DNA from: Erpobdella octoculata
Taxonomy: Eukaryota > Annelida > Clitellata > Hirudinida > Erpobdellidae
Direction of reading: 5' to 3'
Assembly: GCA_963978895.1 (NCBI GenBank)
Contig: OZ022242.1
Coordinates: 14,352,907 to 14,416,906 of the forward strand
DNA length: 64,000 nt
The translations under genes were made by a program, and so were the position numbers. How positions within the stretch are numbered: position 1 is the stretch's first letter; the number at the start of each line of letters is the position of its first letter. This document shows, piece after piece, positions 24,801-41,796 of the stretch. The notes under the pieces were generated by a model, which saw only the letters and a list, made by a program, of their open reading frames with translations, made no database searches and was not told the origin of the DNA.

Positions 24801-25124
24801 ATAAGCCGTACAAAACGAGATTTTTTCAGAAATTCTTTATATTTCCAGATTCGCTGGTTTTTCATTTATTGCATATTTTTATTTTCAACGACATTTTTTT
24901 GAATTTATATATGCACACATTTATTTAATTGCATATGATTTGTTTTTATTTTAAGACTTAACTGAATATTTTTAATCATTTTTTTCAATTTTAAAACTTT
25001 AATAGAATGCATTGTCATGAAGAATAAGCCTATATTTCAAATTTCAACTCGATTGAGTGATGAAAAGTGTGTTAATTTTTACTTTCAAGTTTTGCAAACA
25101 TTCAAGCAAGCAAGCAAGACCTGC
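24801..25124 (+). repeat. Dispersed repeat Y, copy 1
   Basis: Shares ordered words with two tandem copies at 59.5-60.2 kb: aagccgta, tttcatttattgca, gaatttatatatg, aatagaatgcattg, atttcaactcgattg and acattcaagcaagcaagcaa. Non-coding. Confidence 0.7.
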
Positions 25125-26681
<1,557 letters not shown>

Positions 26682-28397
26682 GTAACGGCTCGTTTATTGT
26701 TGATTTTCTGCTCCATCATTTCTGTCACTGACTGTCTAACTTTCAAAAACTGTGTGTTTCGTTAACCAATTTTGTTTCTTGAAGAAACATTGAAAAGAAA
26801 ATAAAAAATCTAAAAAAAACCTAATTATTTATTCAACATTTATGTCCTAAGCAGCACCCGCTATAAACGAAACTGCCAATCAGGCGGTGAAAATTCCAAA
26901 AAAAGAAATTTGACCGCACGCACATCACTAGACATGTTGCCATGAAAACGTCCTTTGTGGCGCGAGTAACTGGTCACGTGAGGTGAAAAAAAGAATAAAA
27001 ATAAACTGCGAAGGAAATGAAAAAAAGGAGAAGGATTGCAAGTGGGTTATAAGGAGATTTCTAATTGAATAAGAAGAGGAACACTGCATAAATATGTCGT
27101 AACTAATTCTCTTGATCGTTTGAATTTAGCGACTGTTAGACTAAGAAAACTGATGAGCCTCGGAAACAAATGTTTTCTCAAAAAGGGAGGTATTAGAGAC
27201 GATGTGGAAAATACTAGGGTGATGTAGGAGCATTTGAGTGGTGTGAATGAAAAAAGTATTAGGGCGATCTGGGCAAAAAAGTATTGAAGAAACAGGATGA
27301 GAGGATGGAGTAGCCCGGGGAAACTAATTTTATGGGCAGCTATACCATATTTATAATTATTATTATTTATTATAATTATTATACTCAGAATCTTAGTAAT
27401 CGAAACCCTGCAAATGAATTACAAGCGGAAACAAAAATGTAGGAACCGGCAAAATTATCGCAATAATTAAATTTAACTGAAATTTATTGAACGCTTTAAA
27501 CAAAACAAGTTTTTAAACAAATGCAGTAAACAGAAAATAAAGTTTTCTGTATGTTAAATTTGCACACACAATTGAAACGAATAACTGTTTTACAGTTCAT
27601 AGTAGAGATTTCTTCTCCATTATCACAGCGCGTGCACTAATAAATAATAATTCTCTCATTGTTTAATGTTTTAGTCAACTTACCTTCAATGCGCAGAAAA
27701 TTAAACCCTGTCAAAACGTTATTCTTATGTTGTATCATAAACAATTAGTGACAGAATACTATTATTATTTATGTTTATCCCATGTCAATTTGTGTAATAA
27801 ATTGACTGGCACTAACCAAACATTTCAACAATGTCTGTCTCATCTATGGCTGTAAATTCCAATAAAATCGCAAAAACCCCTAAGCTTTGCTTTATTTCTG
27901 TAATTAATGAATTAAATTTAAGAAAAAATTATTTTGTAAAATTTGTGCAAGTCCCAATTTATGCGCGATGAAAAGAAGGAAGAAAACAATGATTTTGAAA
28001 AATCTTAATTTTATATTTGAGATGGTGAAAATGAAAAAGATGGAAATAAATAGTCTTAACATCTGGTTTCATTGAAAAGTCAAATCGATTTGTTGATCAC
28101 AAAAAAATGGATTTCATCTTGGTGTGTAAATGTAGCCATATAATAACTTCGGTTGAAGTTCTGTTTTCAAATTCTGGCGAGAAGAAATCATATTGATGAA
28201 TGAATGTTGCAAATTGCATATCAGATGTGAAATTCAAAAATCACAATGTGATCACTTCTGAGGTTTATAAAACATTTATAAAAAACAATTTGCGTTTTAT
28301 TAGACTCAAATAAAATAAAAATTTCCAACTGTAGTGGGCCATCAGCCCAGCGGGAGACCCAGGGCAAAATTTCCGTCAGCCCCCTTGCGACGGGCCT
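26682..28397. other. Intron, no feature seen
   Basis: AT-rich. The last 80 bases (28,330-28,397) are GC-richer (gcccagcgggagaccc, cccttgcgacgggcc) and may be a transposon end, but no partner was found. Confidence 0.35.
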
Positions 28398-29799
<1,402 letters not shown>

Positions 29800-30559
29800 T
29801 TTATTTATTTATTTATTTATTGGTACACAAACAGAGGGACCCAAAGGGCCACTAATACTGTTCGGACAGAACACAATAAAAACTAAAGAAAAACAAAACA
29901 AAATAAACCGTCTGATGTGAGGCGACGAGCCAGGCAAAAGTAAAACAGAAAAGTTGTGTTCAAAATATAAACTATATGACTATATATGAATATTAACTAA
30001 TACATAATAGATGGATTAGTAACAACAAGGTAATCAGATAAATATTTGTATTTAGATCTAGGTACCAGATAGATACTAGTTTTTAAATGAGGATGTCACA
30101 GAAGGAGTAATAATAGAGCAATCAGATATCTATTTATATGTGAGAAAGTTTGATAGGTTGGATTCCGCTACGAGACATTTAAACCTACTGAGAGTAGTTG
30201 AACTGACAATATCGCTAGGCAATTCGTTCCATATATTAATAATACGATTAGTATAGAAAAATTTGGTAACATCAACTCTATTAAAGACAGATTTTAGCTT
30301 GAACTGGTGACCCCTAGTGGAATGATACATGGAGAACTGAAAACTATGTTTTAAGTCGGAATCAATAAAACCGTTCAAAAAGCTGTAGCACAAACAAAGA
30401 TCACTGATGAGTCTTCGGTGTTCAAGTGATGGAAGATTGAGAGTTTTGAGTCTCACCGCATACGGAAGGTTCTTGAGAGCCGGGATCGCCTTGGTAAATC
30501 TTTTTTGAATTCTTTCGATATCGTCAATAAGATATCGGTGATGAGGATTCCACACCTGC
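29800..30559 (-). mobile_element. 5'-truncated LINE, copy 2
   Basis: Almost identical to 466-1,420 of copy 1 but with a single 3' UTR unit, and truncated inside the thumb-coding region at 30,559. The 3' end is the same TTTA-type tail (29,800-29,820). The frame at 30,130-30,559 encodes WNPHHRYLIDDIERIQKRF to the C-terminal end, with no catalytic core. Confidence 0.88.
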
Positions 30560-31844
30560 GAGCTGTTATACGTAGGTGAGCTTACCATCTTCAATATGGC
30601 ATATTGTTTTTTATTCTGTGTCAAGGTGATTCACTATGAAGTCTTTTTTCTTCCAGAAACTTCCACAACTTAAATCTCAGCAAAGCAACTACTATCATGC
30701 CTACCTTTACGTTATTTTTTCAAGCCAACTAAATTGTATCTGAAACTTATCAGTTAATTTTATCAGATTAAAACAAAAACACAATTTTAATTAGAGACTA
30801 TGAATCTTAAATGATATTTAGTTTAAGACTCAATATTATTGAAAAGATCAGATTAAGCTGAAATCTAAGTAACAGATTAACCGAAGTTTCTGGTTGAGTT
30901 ATGATACAAATACACAAATCAACCAAATGCTAACAAGTAAATTCATCATTAGAAAATTAAAATATAATTTGATGTAATGCTCTAAACATGGCAATATTTC
31001 GTAGCCAAATCGTATATTAACAATTTTATCCCGGTCATTCCTGGCTAATAGTAAACAAAAGATGTATACAATAACTATTCTAACAGAATTTATAAGAAAC
31101 TGTCAATATTTAAATATGTAAAATACAGCTTCTAAACTAGTAAATAAAATAAAATGAAATTTTGAAAAATTTCAATTATTAAATAAATTCACATATAAAA
31201 ACAGCTTTGAAAATGATAAAAGTTTAATAATTTACTCAGTATTCGGATTTAGTCTTTTTCTCTATCAAAATGTCAAAGATCGTTTCACGTTGCTTCCTGT
31301 CAGTAAAGTTAGTTAGCTAGGAGCTTCAGTGTTTGAGCCAGAAAACTAATTTCAAATAAATAAATACAAAAGTCGGAAACGAAAGCGGTGTGATGGAATT
31401 ATATTTCGATGAAAATTATTTTCCGATCGCATCCGTCAATGGAACACATGGCTGTGAGAGATGAAACATAAATTAACTTCTGTCGCTGCTCTTCCATTTG
31501 TTGAGGCGCTTCGCTGAGTCGGCATTTCACGCTCGAATGGTTTCCGCTTCTACAGAAGTTGTTTATTACGCTTAAGAAAGTCGGTGGTCATGTGACCGGA
31601 ACGAAGGTAGAGAAGGAAGGTGAGATGAAAAAGTTTAAAAAGTAAAGAAAAACTAAATTGAACGAGAAAAAAATTGAATTGATCGAAAAAAAATTAGGTC
31701 TGTTTATGAGAATACACCCTAGAGAATTCTGTTGCCATTAGATTTTCTATTTCGCGACGTTAAAATGACAGGAAATCTAAACAACTGTGACAGTGTTAGA
31801 AATTAAAAACGACATAAAAACGGCATTAATACGATCAACTGTAC
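30560..31844. other. Intron, no feature seen
   Basis: AT-rich. 31,400-31,620 is somewhat GC-richer (tcgctgctcttcc, gcgcttcgctgagtc) but carries no recognisable exon. Confidence 0.35.
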
Positions 31845-32195
31845 GCATACATGTACACATACGTTTACATTTACGTACACGTACACATGTACACCACCTA
31901 TGCATACATATACATATATACATACCACATACCTGTACACATAAACATACATATAAACATATGCATACATATACACATATGTACACGTACATATAAACAT
32001 ATGCATACATATATAAACATATGCATACATATACACATATGTACACATACATATAAACATATGCATACATATTAAACATATGCATACATATACACATATG
32101 TACACATACATATAAACATATGCATGCATATATAAACATATGCATACTTATACACATATGTACACATACATATATACATATGCATGCATGTACAC
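31845..32195. repeat. Tandem array of ACATATAAACATATGCATAC-type units
   Basis: Imperfect ~24-30-bp units mixing acatatgcatac and atatacacatatgtacac. Rich in ATGCAT and ATATGT palindromes. Confidence 0.85.
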
Positions 32196-33670
32196 ATTCT
32201 CTCATACACAAATTACCACATACATATTCGCACACATTTTTATGATTCTCGTTTTATTTAAAAAAAAACAGACTTTGATAAATAAAATAGACAGGTTTGT
32301 GTTTTTGGAGTTAAGTGATTTTTCCACTTTTGGTAAATTCTTGATAATTTCACATCATGTTCTATAGAAAAACTACTAACGGTGAAGATACCGCTTTGAT
32401 GGTTAAGGATTTTGCCCCCCTGCCCCAAAGCTTTAACGTTTTGATAAAATCTTTTGATATCGCTGATGGTATTAAGATTTTCACATTCAAGTTGACAAAT
32501 GTCTCTTCTCATTACCTACAAGCGCCACAGTTAACCATTGGACACATTTTTTTAATTCTTTCGAGGTGGCAGATGCAAGCTCAGAAAAAGAATTGCATGC
32601 GTATTTCACTGAGCATTGTAAAATTAAATATATTATATTTGAACACATTCTTCGGCTTTATGGAGCTGCAGTAAAAGTTGATGTACACAAGTAACTTATG
32701 AGACTGAGCGTACATCTGTTCGGGACTGCAGGCTTGTGTTTCAAACATCCGACAACCTCCGACGACAGACCTGACGACAGCCGAAATTCGATGACATACT
32801 CAATGATATAAATATTTATTTTAATGATTTATACGCAGCTGCATGTGGAGCAAACGAGCTTACGTAATATATCTATTCGAAATTGCGATACAGATCGCAC
32901 CGGAGATCACTTTGTGGTTCCATCGGCTTCCCGATAGTTCTGATTTACTGAGATACGAGTTTTCGATATAAAAGTTTTGAAATTAGCTTAATAATCAGTC
33001 TCATGACTGACGTTTTGATCAGTCTGATGAACAAACTTTTCGATTTGAATACATTTTTATTTAACTTAGTTTAAGAATAAACTAAGAAGCTATTAATCTT
33101 GTAACTGATTTTTCATTTATTTTTCGTTCTCCAAATGAGCTGAAATAAAGTTTGTGTGTTAGTTTTCAACGATAATATCGTATAACTTGATTATCAGAAA
33201 CAATTCACTTTGAAATTATTTATTGTTTTTCCTGTTGGAACACACATCTTTGTTTGTGGACGGCGTTAATTCCGAAGTTAATAAAAAAATTTCAAAATAT
33301 TAATTTTTCAAATAGTTTACAGATATTTTCGGTACCTAATAATAGCCATATAAATATTTTCATTACGAAATAATTACCATACAAATATTTTCAGTGCCAA
33401 GTAACAGCCAAACAACTATCTTCAATACCATTATAAATCTTTCCTCAGTATAAATCTGCTCAAAGAGCGCCCTGAGTTCATTGAAGGAACAAAAGACGTT
33501 GTTGTTTCATTTTTAATCCTGTTGAAACAAATTTCCTCAACGATGGAAATGAAATAAATAACCCTTCGGGTCACATCAATTATTTTAAAAAAATCGAGCT
33601 TTTACCCGTTGTTTATTATATACATGACACGATCTATAAAAACTATATAAAACTACCTAGTCAACACAAA
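32196..33670. other. Intron; possible decayed LINE piece
   Basis: A minus-strand frame at 32,258-32,512 reads SDIKRFYQNVKALGQGGKIL and KWKNHL. This weakly resembles the linker before the RT domain of RTE-type LINEs. Confidence is low and nothing confirms it. Confidence 0.25.
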
Positions 33671-33893
33671 CTGTTATTTCGAATACACTCGATTTAGAAA
33701 TACGAAAGATGTTCAAATTATTTTTTTTAATTGAATGACGTAATGTCATCCAATATAAAGCTATGCCGAAAGTTTCAGCTTCCAAGCTGGTTAAATTTTA
33801 CTTGCAAGATATGGGTACAGAGAAAGACACACATACACAACCACACACACACAAACAGAGATTGTAACCCAAATAAAAGTTTGTAAAAAGAAC
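33671..33893 (+). repeat. Dispersed repeat X, copy 2
   Basis: Same ordered words as copy 1, including aatacactcgatttagaaat, aaagctatgccgaaagtttc and gattgtaacccaaataaaa. The following 33,900-34,260 (tcgaaaaccaaaaataaag) looks like more of the same element. Confidence 0.7.
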
Positions 33894-34282
33894 ATGTCCT
33901 GACAGACTGATAATCAACGCCGAGCCAAAATGCCTCATCCTAGGAACGTGAAATTTTGAACTTTTAGCGTAAGCACCAACTAAAATAGGTTTTTTTTTTA
34001 AATTTTTATCCTAAGGAGATGAAACAGGAAAACAAACTTTTTTTTCTTAAAAAACGCATATCTCGAAAACCAAAAATAAAGAGGTTTTAAAATTTGGTAT
34101 CTAGATTCTTCTTAAAAAATAAAAAAATACGCGTTTCACTATTCATTTTTTTTAATTTTGTTTCCCGGGCCTCAAATTAGGGGTGGTAAATATGGTTATA
34201 TGTTTTTTTAGAATAGATGCAACTCAAAATTTTAAAATGCTACATTTGTGAAACTTAGTATTTAGATTCTACTTGAAAAATA

Positions 34283-34563
34283 ATGTTGGCAACTTGCAGA
34301 TGGGACCAGCCGCGAATGCGGTGTCTACGGCGCCACTGGCCACCCCGCATACCACTCGCTAGCTCCACAAATGCACAAAGGACTTAAACCCCCAACCGAA
34401 GTTGGTACTCATTTATCGACCACTAAAGGATGAAACGCTGAGTTGACGTGAGCACATGTCAGTTAGTTTCTTGCTCAAGGAAATTACACGCCCGGACCAG
34501 GAATCCAACCCGGGTACTCCGGATATCCAAGCCGGTGTCTAAACCACTAGACCAACACGTCTC
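34283..34563 (-). mobile_element. tRNA-derived SINE
   Basis: The minus strand starts with a tRNA-like head: A box TGGTCTAGTGG (34,544-34,554) and B box GGTTGGATTCC (34,500-34,510), 44 nt apart. A conserved-looking tail follows (gtggtcgataaatgagtacc, aacttcggttgggggttta) and a GC-rich end (gtggccagtggcgccgtag). The word gtcgataaatgagtacca is typical of tRNA-SINE tails in several lophotrochozoan genomes. This is from memory, without a search. Confidence 0.75.
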
Positions 34564-34919
34564 AAAAAACCGTGAAGCGCTCTATGGTTCATGAGTACTG
34601 CTAGTAGATTTATATAACAACTGAATTTTAAAAATAAACACAACTTAGAAAATGAAAGAAACTGAGGAGCAAATGAAAACCATCAACTAACTTCAAAGAA
34701 CCAAAGAAGCATTTTTATTATTTTATTTTTTTAAATGTTTGTTATTTTTAAATAAGTTTAAAAAAAGAAAAAAAATTCAAAATATTTTTTCTTTCTCCCA
34801 GTAGTTTTTTGTCTTCATTAATTTTGGCCTCTCTTCTCATTTCCCACTGTAAATTATTTCTGTCAGTGATTTCTTGTGGCTTCTGTCCGTTGGATAGAAA
34901 GTAGTTTTTCCTCTCAGCA

Positions 34920-35209
34920 CCCACACACACCACATACACACCACTCACTCATACACCACACACACACACACACACACACACCAAACACACCCCACATACC
35001 ACGCACGCACACATACACCACACACGCAAACACATACTCACAAACACAAATGACCCATGAACGAAATTGAGATAGTGTGACTTTGCTGATTGTAACGAAG
35101 TTCGTATGGTGATCCTGATATGTCAGCAAAGATGATGATGATGTTGATGTTGATGATGACGACGATGACGATGACGATGGCGATGACGATGACGATGATG
35201 ATGATGATG

Positions 35210-35245
<36 letters not shown>

Positions 35246-35295
35246 TTGATGGTGATGGTGATGGTGATGGTGATGGTGATGATGATGATTGTGTT
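34920..35295. repeat. CA-rich tract followed by (GATG/GAT)n array
   Basis: 34,920-35,050 is cacacacaccaaacacaccc. 35,129-35,290 is gatgatgatgttgatg and gatgacgatgacg, then gatggtgatggtg. All frames are low complexity. Confidence 0.95.
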
Positions 35296-36429
35296 TGAGT
35301 AGTATGGTGAAAATGATGACGGTTGAATGGTTTATAGCAATTAGAGCAGATAATTAGATAGATGCATCATCATGAGATTATTATGATATTCATTTGAGAT
35401 TATGACATGAAATAAAAAAATGCAACATTCCCACGAGAGAAAAATTTTTTAAAGTAGAAACTTACGCGAGTGTAACATCACCTACTGCTGCAGTACTGCG
35501 GGATTGGGAGTAGATTTTATGGGACTCAGGTGGAACCAGGACTACATCTTATGATTGCATTTTCATTACGAATTTTTAATAAAAATTTTTATGTCAACAT
35601 AAATCAATTTGACTACAGTTTTACAAAACAAATTTGTCCTCAAATCACATGTTTAACTCAATCTAATTTTTTAATTTTGTACATGTTCACTAATTGCATG
35701 AATTTTAGCAGTTTGGAGTGAACATTATTTTAAAGTCAAATGCGGGTTTTTTTATTCATAAATACGACTTTTTATAGTTTTAGATTAAAGTTAAATGTGG
35801 ATATAATTTGAAAAAATGAGAAATATATGACGGTGAACTTTATCATACCAATGTTGGTCATGATGACAATAATGATGATGGTGATAGTCTTTGAGTATTA
35901 TGATGAAAATGAGTTAAATAAGGAATATAATTAGACAAAATGAGAAATATATGACTGTGAAGGATAAAAGCATACTAATGATTGTAATGATGATGATACT
36001 GATGATGGTAATAATGTTGATAATGATGATGGTGATGATATGGTAATGATGATGGTGATAATATGATATTGGTGATAGTAATGACAATGGTATCAAGTTT
36101 ATCGAAAAAATATTATAATTTTTGATGGCGACTGAAGAAACGAAGATGACGAATAATAGATCCTTCGTTGTAATGCGGGTTTTATCCTTTGTACATTTAT
36201 ATTGTTTTTGGTTTTTGTAAAACGTTGTTGAATTTCTGAGTATAAATACTAATTTGTTTACTTACGTGTTTGTTTGAGCTATAATCAAATGATTTACTCG
36301 ATATATTTTTCATAAAAAATATAACTAGAGTAGCTGCTAAAAATTTTCTCTAATTTAAATGTGCGTGTGCTTCTATTTTTGTGTTTGTGTGTGTGAAAGA
36401 GAGAGAGAGAGAAAAAGAGAGAGAGAAGA

Positions 36430-36461
<32 letters not shown>

Positions 36462-37534
36462 TGGACGTAACAGAAAATAATAAAGGTACGGAAATGAGAT
36501 AAAGTAAAAAGAGTTGGAAATGTGACAGTGGATTATGTGGAAAGCTATAAAGATGCAACAGACTCCTCCTTTCCTCGCATGGTCAGCAGCTTCTCCACGG
36601 ATGGATAACCTTAATGAGTCACCCTCTCTTCTTCTTCTCCTCTCTTTTTTTTCGATTTTTCTTTCTTTAATAACTATTCTATCTTCAAAAGATAATTTAT
36701 TTCTTCATTTTCTTCCATTTTAGTATGACGAACTCTAATACATTTTATTTATTTTTCCAAGTGCATCAGGATAATAGCGAGTTTAACGGGGATTAAAAAA
36801 CTGAATACAATGAGATAAAACGAGCGATAATGGAAGAGAAACGAAGTAAAGAGATAAATTTAAAAAAATAGGAAGGAAAAAAATTATTATTTTTATTTAT
36901 GTCGTTGAAATACATTTTTTTAAATTTTTTCAATGTAGCTTTTTATTGAAACGGCTTAGTTTTGAAACATTTAACTCATAAATATTTTAAAAATGTTACA
37001 TTTGCTGTCTCTTTTTCTCTTTTTTATTGTTTTTCTCTCTTTTTCTTTCTCTATCTCATTCTTTTTTTTTCTTTCTTTCTCGAGTTTAAAATTCTGCTTG
37101 TAAAATGTGTTTTATGATGCTTGAGCGGCTGCAGTAATGAAGTCTGAAGGAGAACTAATAAGCGAACAAGTGAGAGTGTGCCGTTTGATTGATTGGAGAC
37201 ATCCATCTCGAAAACATTCAACGACAGAACCATATTATGAACCAGATCGACCCTAATCGATGAAAATCTCAACTGGAACGAGTCGAAACCGAAACCGAAT
37301 GAGACGAATAAAAAAAGATAGTTTGAAAGTATTAAAAAAGGAATCAAGTGGAAAAATAAAGCGACAAAATATAGATTAGCATTGTTGATTTTTGGTAACA
37401 TATCAATCCGCTGGAAGTACGCGTGGGTTTAATTTATTTTTCCGAATCAGCGATAAATCACAATCGCAATACCTCACTGGACTGGAAAGACATTTCTCAT
37501 GTGCTCGTTCATCGTTTCAATCCATCTCTCACGC
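35296..37534. other. Intron with simple repeats
   Basis: GAT-rich tract at 35,860-36,095, a gagagagaga tract at 36,397-36,465, and pyrimidine-rich stretches. The minus-strand frame at 37,100-37,260 is longer than chance but has no domain and does not fit the exon phases. Confidence 0.5.
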
Positions 37535-37705
37535 GTTCGTTCGTAGGTTCGTACGTTCGTAGGTTTGTACGTCCGTACGTTTTGTAGGTTTGTACGTTTG
37601 TAGGTTTGTTCTTTTGTAGGTTTGTACTTTTGTACGTTTGTACGTTCGTAGGTTTGTACTTTTGTACGTTTGTACGTTCGTAAGCTCGTACGTTTGTTCG
37701 ATTGT
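37535..37705. repeat. 8-bp GTACGTTT/GTAGGTTT repeat
   Basis: Variants of gttcgtaggtttgtacgttt in tandem. Open frames over it read Thr-Asn-Val-Gln repeats. Confidence 0.9.
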
Positions 37706-40266
37706 TCGTAAGTTGCTCCATATGTTATACACGAATGTTATAATGGAAAATAAACTTATAAACTACATTTAAACAGAAAGCAGTTAGCAGAAAAAACATC
37801 TTGTGTCACCTAATCAGTCTCTTCCAATGTAAACAAAAAAATTCACAAAGAAATTATGAAATAACAGCAAAAGAAATAATACAAATTCTGATGAAAAACA
37901 TTTCTTAAAATATTAATTTCAGATGAGTTTTATTATTGATAAAAAATAGAAAATGTTAAATATATATTACCAACAGATTCATTCAAAGTTTCGGTTAGCC
38001 TTTTTCTAAATGCTTTTAGAAACTTCTAATCTCTATTTCTATTTTGTCCATTGAATTTTTGAGTCACATCTTTTTGAAAAATTTTCTTGCTTGATAACAA
38101 AATAACATTCACTAATTATTTTAAAAAATGTGAAAAATTAATTTAAATTTGAATTTTATTAACATAAAAACATTTGGTTTAAAAATGTGTTTTTATATTC
38201 CCTTGTTTTATGTTTCATTTCTATTTTTTTATAAACTTTCGTTCTTTTTACACTTTTTTGTTTCTTCTCTTTTTTCCTATTTTTTTTTGTTCTTTCTCTC
38301 TCTCCCTCCTCTTTTCCTCTTTTTTCAGCCACACAAAAAACCCACAACAATCTCTCTTCTACTGACCCATTTTCTTTTTTTTGGAACTCTAGAAATTTTA
38401 TTTTTAAATTTCTCGGTTAAGACTAAATTTTTTTAAAAGTTTGCATTTGTGATGGCTGTTTCGAAAAAATGAAGTTGTTTTCGTAGTTTATTAAAAGGAG
38501 GTATCAAGTTTGAATCTTGTCAAATCAAACTTGCCAACTTAAAAACAGGATGAAATCGGCTCTGATAATGATGACAATGATAAAGATGAAAATAATGATG
38601 ATGATAATGAATATGATGATAATGATGATGACGACGACGACGACGAAGATGACGATGAAAATGATGATGATGATGATGACGACGATGATGAGGAAGATAA
38701 CGACGAAAAACTCCAATCTTTGCAACCGCATAAAGAACCAACCCTTTTTTTCAATGATGATGATGATTTTAGTTAAAGTTAATTTTTATTAAAAATTCCA
38801 TAAAATGGAATCAACCATGTTTCTCGTGCTGACAGGCACTTACGTTTCTGGAACTGGCATCATCCGATCGATCAATCAATCAAGTAAGAGATCAACCCAG
38901 TACGATATCAATCACCCGATTAGTTACACCTCATCAACTTCACTATCTTTACTCACGCCAAGCTCTCCCGGAATCATCGACCAACCATCAGCAGGCTTTT
39001 GGTTTTGACAATGTTTAAATAAATATAATACTTTTAAAACTGTTTTTAAATATAAAAAATTAAATTAAATTAATTAGCAAATAGTTATAAAAATGATGGT
39101 AAACAATGTTTTTTTAAATTTTATCTTAGTTATTTAAATCCGTTTTTTTATTATTTAAAAAACAAAATCATGTTTAACATTGATATAGCCTGTTTAACGA
39201 AACATCAATTAATACGTTGATATGATACCTAAATACAAACTTGGTGATGTGCTTAAAAAAACATTATTATGAATTGATATATCATTGCTCTTTTATTCCG
39301 TTGCCATCATGATTTTCCGATGATTGTGACATCTCTGAATCAAATCGTTGTGCGTCTAAACTACTCTAAACTCTTAACTGACACGTTGGTGATAAAACGT
39401 CTGAGTACAATACTTTCAAAGTTTAATATTGAATTGTTCTGCAGTTTCCTGAAGTTACGAAATAAATAAATACAAAATATATTACACCAGTTAATAAAAT
39501 AAAAGCACATCGTTCATTATTTATGCTTGGTTGGTAGGTTGGCGTGTTCCTTATGTTTTAATTAAAGTTTACTGTAAACACAAGAATAAAAAATCAAGAA
39601 AAAATCTAGAGAAAACCTTTGAAAAGTGAAAAATATAATTTCATTTTGGTGTTAATTTGAATTATAATTTACTGGAACTCACAATGTTAAGCCAACTTTT
39701 CTAATTAATTTTTTTTTATTCTTTCTACCAGGAAAATATATCTGAATATTAATTTTCATTTTAGTTTTTATTTCACAGAGAATTTCATGACAACCAGTAG
39801 AATTTTAATAGCAAAATAAGTGTGTATAATTTCTCCTGCTGGTTGCTCAGTACCTAATGAACCTGCTGATTGAAACTCTGCCAAAACTCAACCAATGTTT
39901 TTTTTTCAATTTAAAAAAAACTGTTCTACAAAATTTTCTTGAAGCCTCCTATCAAAAACTATCTTTATCATTATTAATAATAACCCAAACCCTCATACAA
40001 CTCCGCTATCTGTCAATGTAATCTGTTTTTCTACAATTATATCGGTCATAGTTTCCCGTTCGAGACTCCAAGTTGGCGAGCGATAATTATATTGCAATCC
40101 GTACGGTACTAGTTCTGTTTATTTTGGGTCAAAAATTCAAGAGATATACGAACAAATAGTCCAAAGCAACCAATTTGTAATTTATTTAAGTTAATATCGA
40201 TTGTTCATAACCCGAATATAACGAAAAAAGAACGCCGAGTCCACGAGGTTGTTTATCTGCAATGTT
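37706..40266. other. Intron; GAT-rich tract, otherwise AT-rich
   Basis: 38,558-38,705 is a degenerate GAT/GAC array. 38,812-39,008 has more balanced composition but no recognisable exon. Nothing else stands out. Confidence 0.45.
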
Positions 40267-40441
40267 ATCTATATATATATATATATAAAAAAGAATGTTT
40301 GTATGTTAATGGCCTTTATGCATTGCTACACCATCGTAATGAAATTTTCACACAACCTTGAGAGTCAAGGGGAATCAAATTAAAAAAAATTTGAAAATCC
40401 GTCACAAAATGAGCGGAGCGGAGCGGGTGAGCGAGCGGGAA
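40267..40441 (+). mobile_element. Helitron 5' segment (TTTATGCATTGCTACAC type)
   Basis: Begins tctatatatata then gaatgtttgtatg, cctttatgcattgctacac, and ends gagcgagcgggaacta before a CA/TA array (40,443-40,666). Confidence 0.7.
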
Positions 40442-40443
40442 CT

Positions 40444-40667
<224 letters not shown>

Positions 40668-40784
40668 ATAAAGTACAAAACTATTTCCTTTAAAACATCG
40701 TCATATATTGAAAATTGGCTGAAAAAATACAATTTCAAATTTCAAATCTTTCTATCGAATTAATTATGCCACCTAAACGAAAAG

Positions 40785-41376
<592 letters not shown>

Positions 41377-41390
41377 TATATATATAAAAA

Positions 41391-41560
41391 TCTCGTGTCA
41401 TAGTGTTTGAAATTGAACTCCTCCTAAACGGCTGAACCGATCTTTATGAAATTTTTTGTGTACATTTGATAGGTCTGAGGATAGGTCCACGGCTAATTAG
41501 AATATTTTTTTTAAATTATTTAAAAAAGTTATTTTGGAAAAACCAAAAAACAAACAGACA

Positions 41561-41562
<2 letters not shown>
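41391..41562 (+). mobile_element. Helitron 5' end (TCTCGTGTCATAGTG type), truncated
   Basis: Same 5' terminus as the complete element at 9,061, with ggctgaaccgatctttatg and aggtctgaggatagg. It then breaks into a (TA)n array (about 41,564-41,638), and no 3' end follows. Confidence 0.75.
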
Positions 41563-41639
<77 letters not shown>

Positions 41640-41641
<2 letters not shown>

Positions 41642-41785
41642 ATAAACATAATTTGGCGTTATATTTTTTTTAATGCATGCTCCGTTAAATATTACTGCCC
41701 ATTTGGGGTTAATTAATTTTCTTGACAAATTCTCGACGTTGCGAAATGCAGGAGAAAAACGAATATTTTCGGGTTTGTCAGTCAT
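41640..41785 (-). pseudogene. Penelope-like element, start of reading frame, family A copy 1
   Basis: The minus strand, from ATG at 41,785, reads MTDKPENIRFSPAFRNVENL, then SRKLINPKWAVIFNGACIKK and NITPNYV, before running into TA repeats. The pattern of a basic helix, an F-x-x-x-C and a following I-x-P resembles the N-terminal region that precedes the RT domain in Penelope-like retroelements. This assignment is from pattern memory. The start codon lies 11 nt after a hammerhead-ribozyme-like sequence, which is a known feature of Penelope-like elements and supports the call. No RT or GIY-YIG domain remains. Confidence 0.5.
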
Positions 41786-41796
41786 TTTATTTCAGA

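Noticed and set aside
37051..37401. 116-codon minus-strand frame in the large intron
   Set aside because: Hydrophobic low-complexity ends, no domain, and it does not match the phase-1 junction between 52,559 and 24,026.
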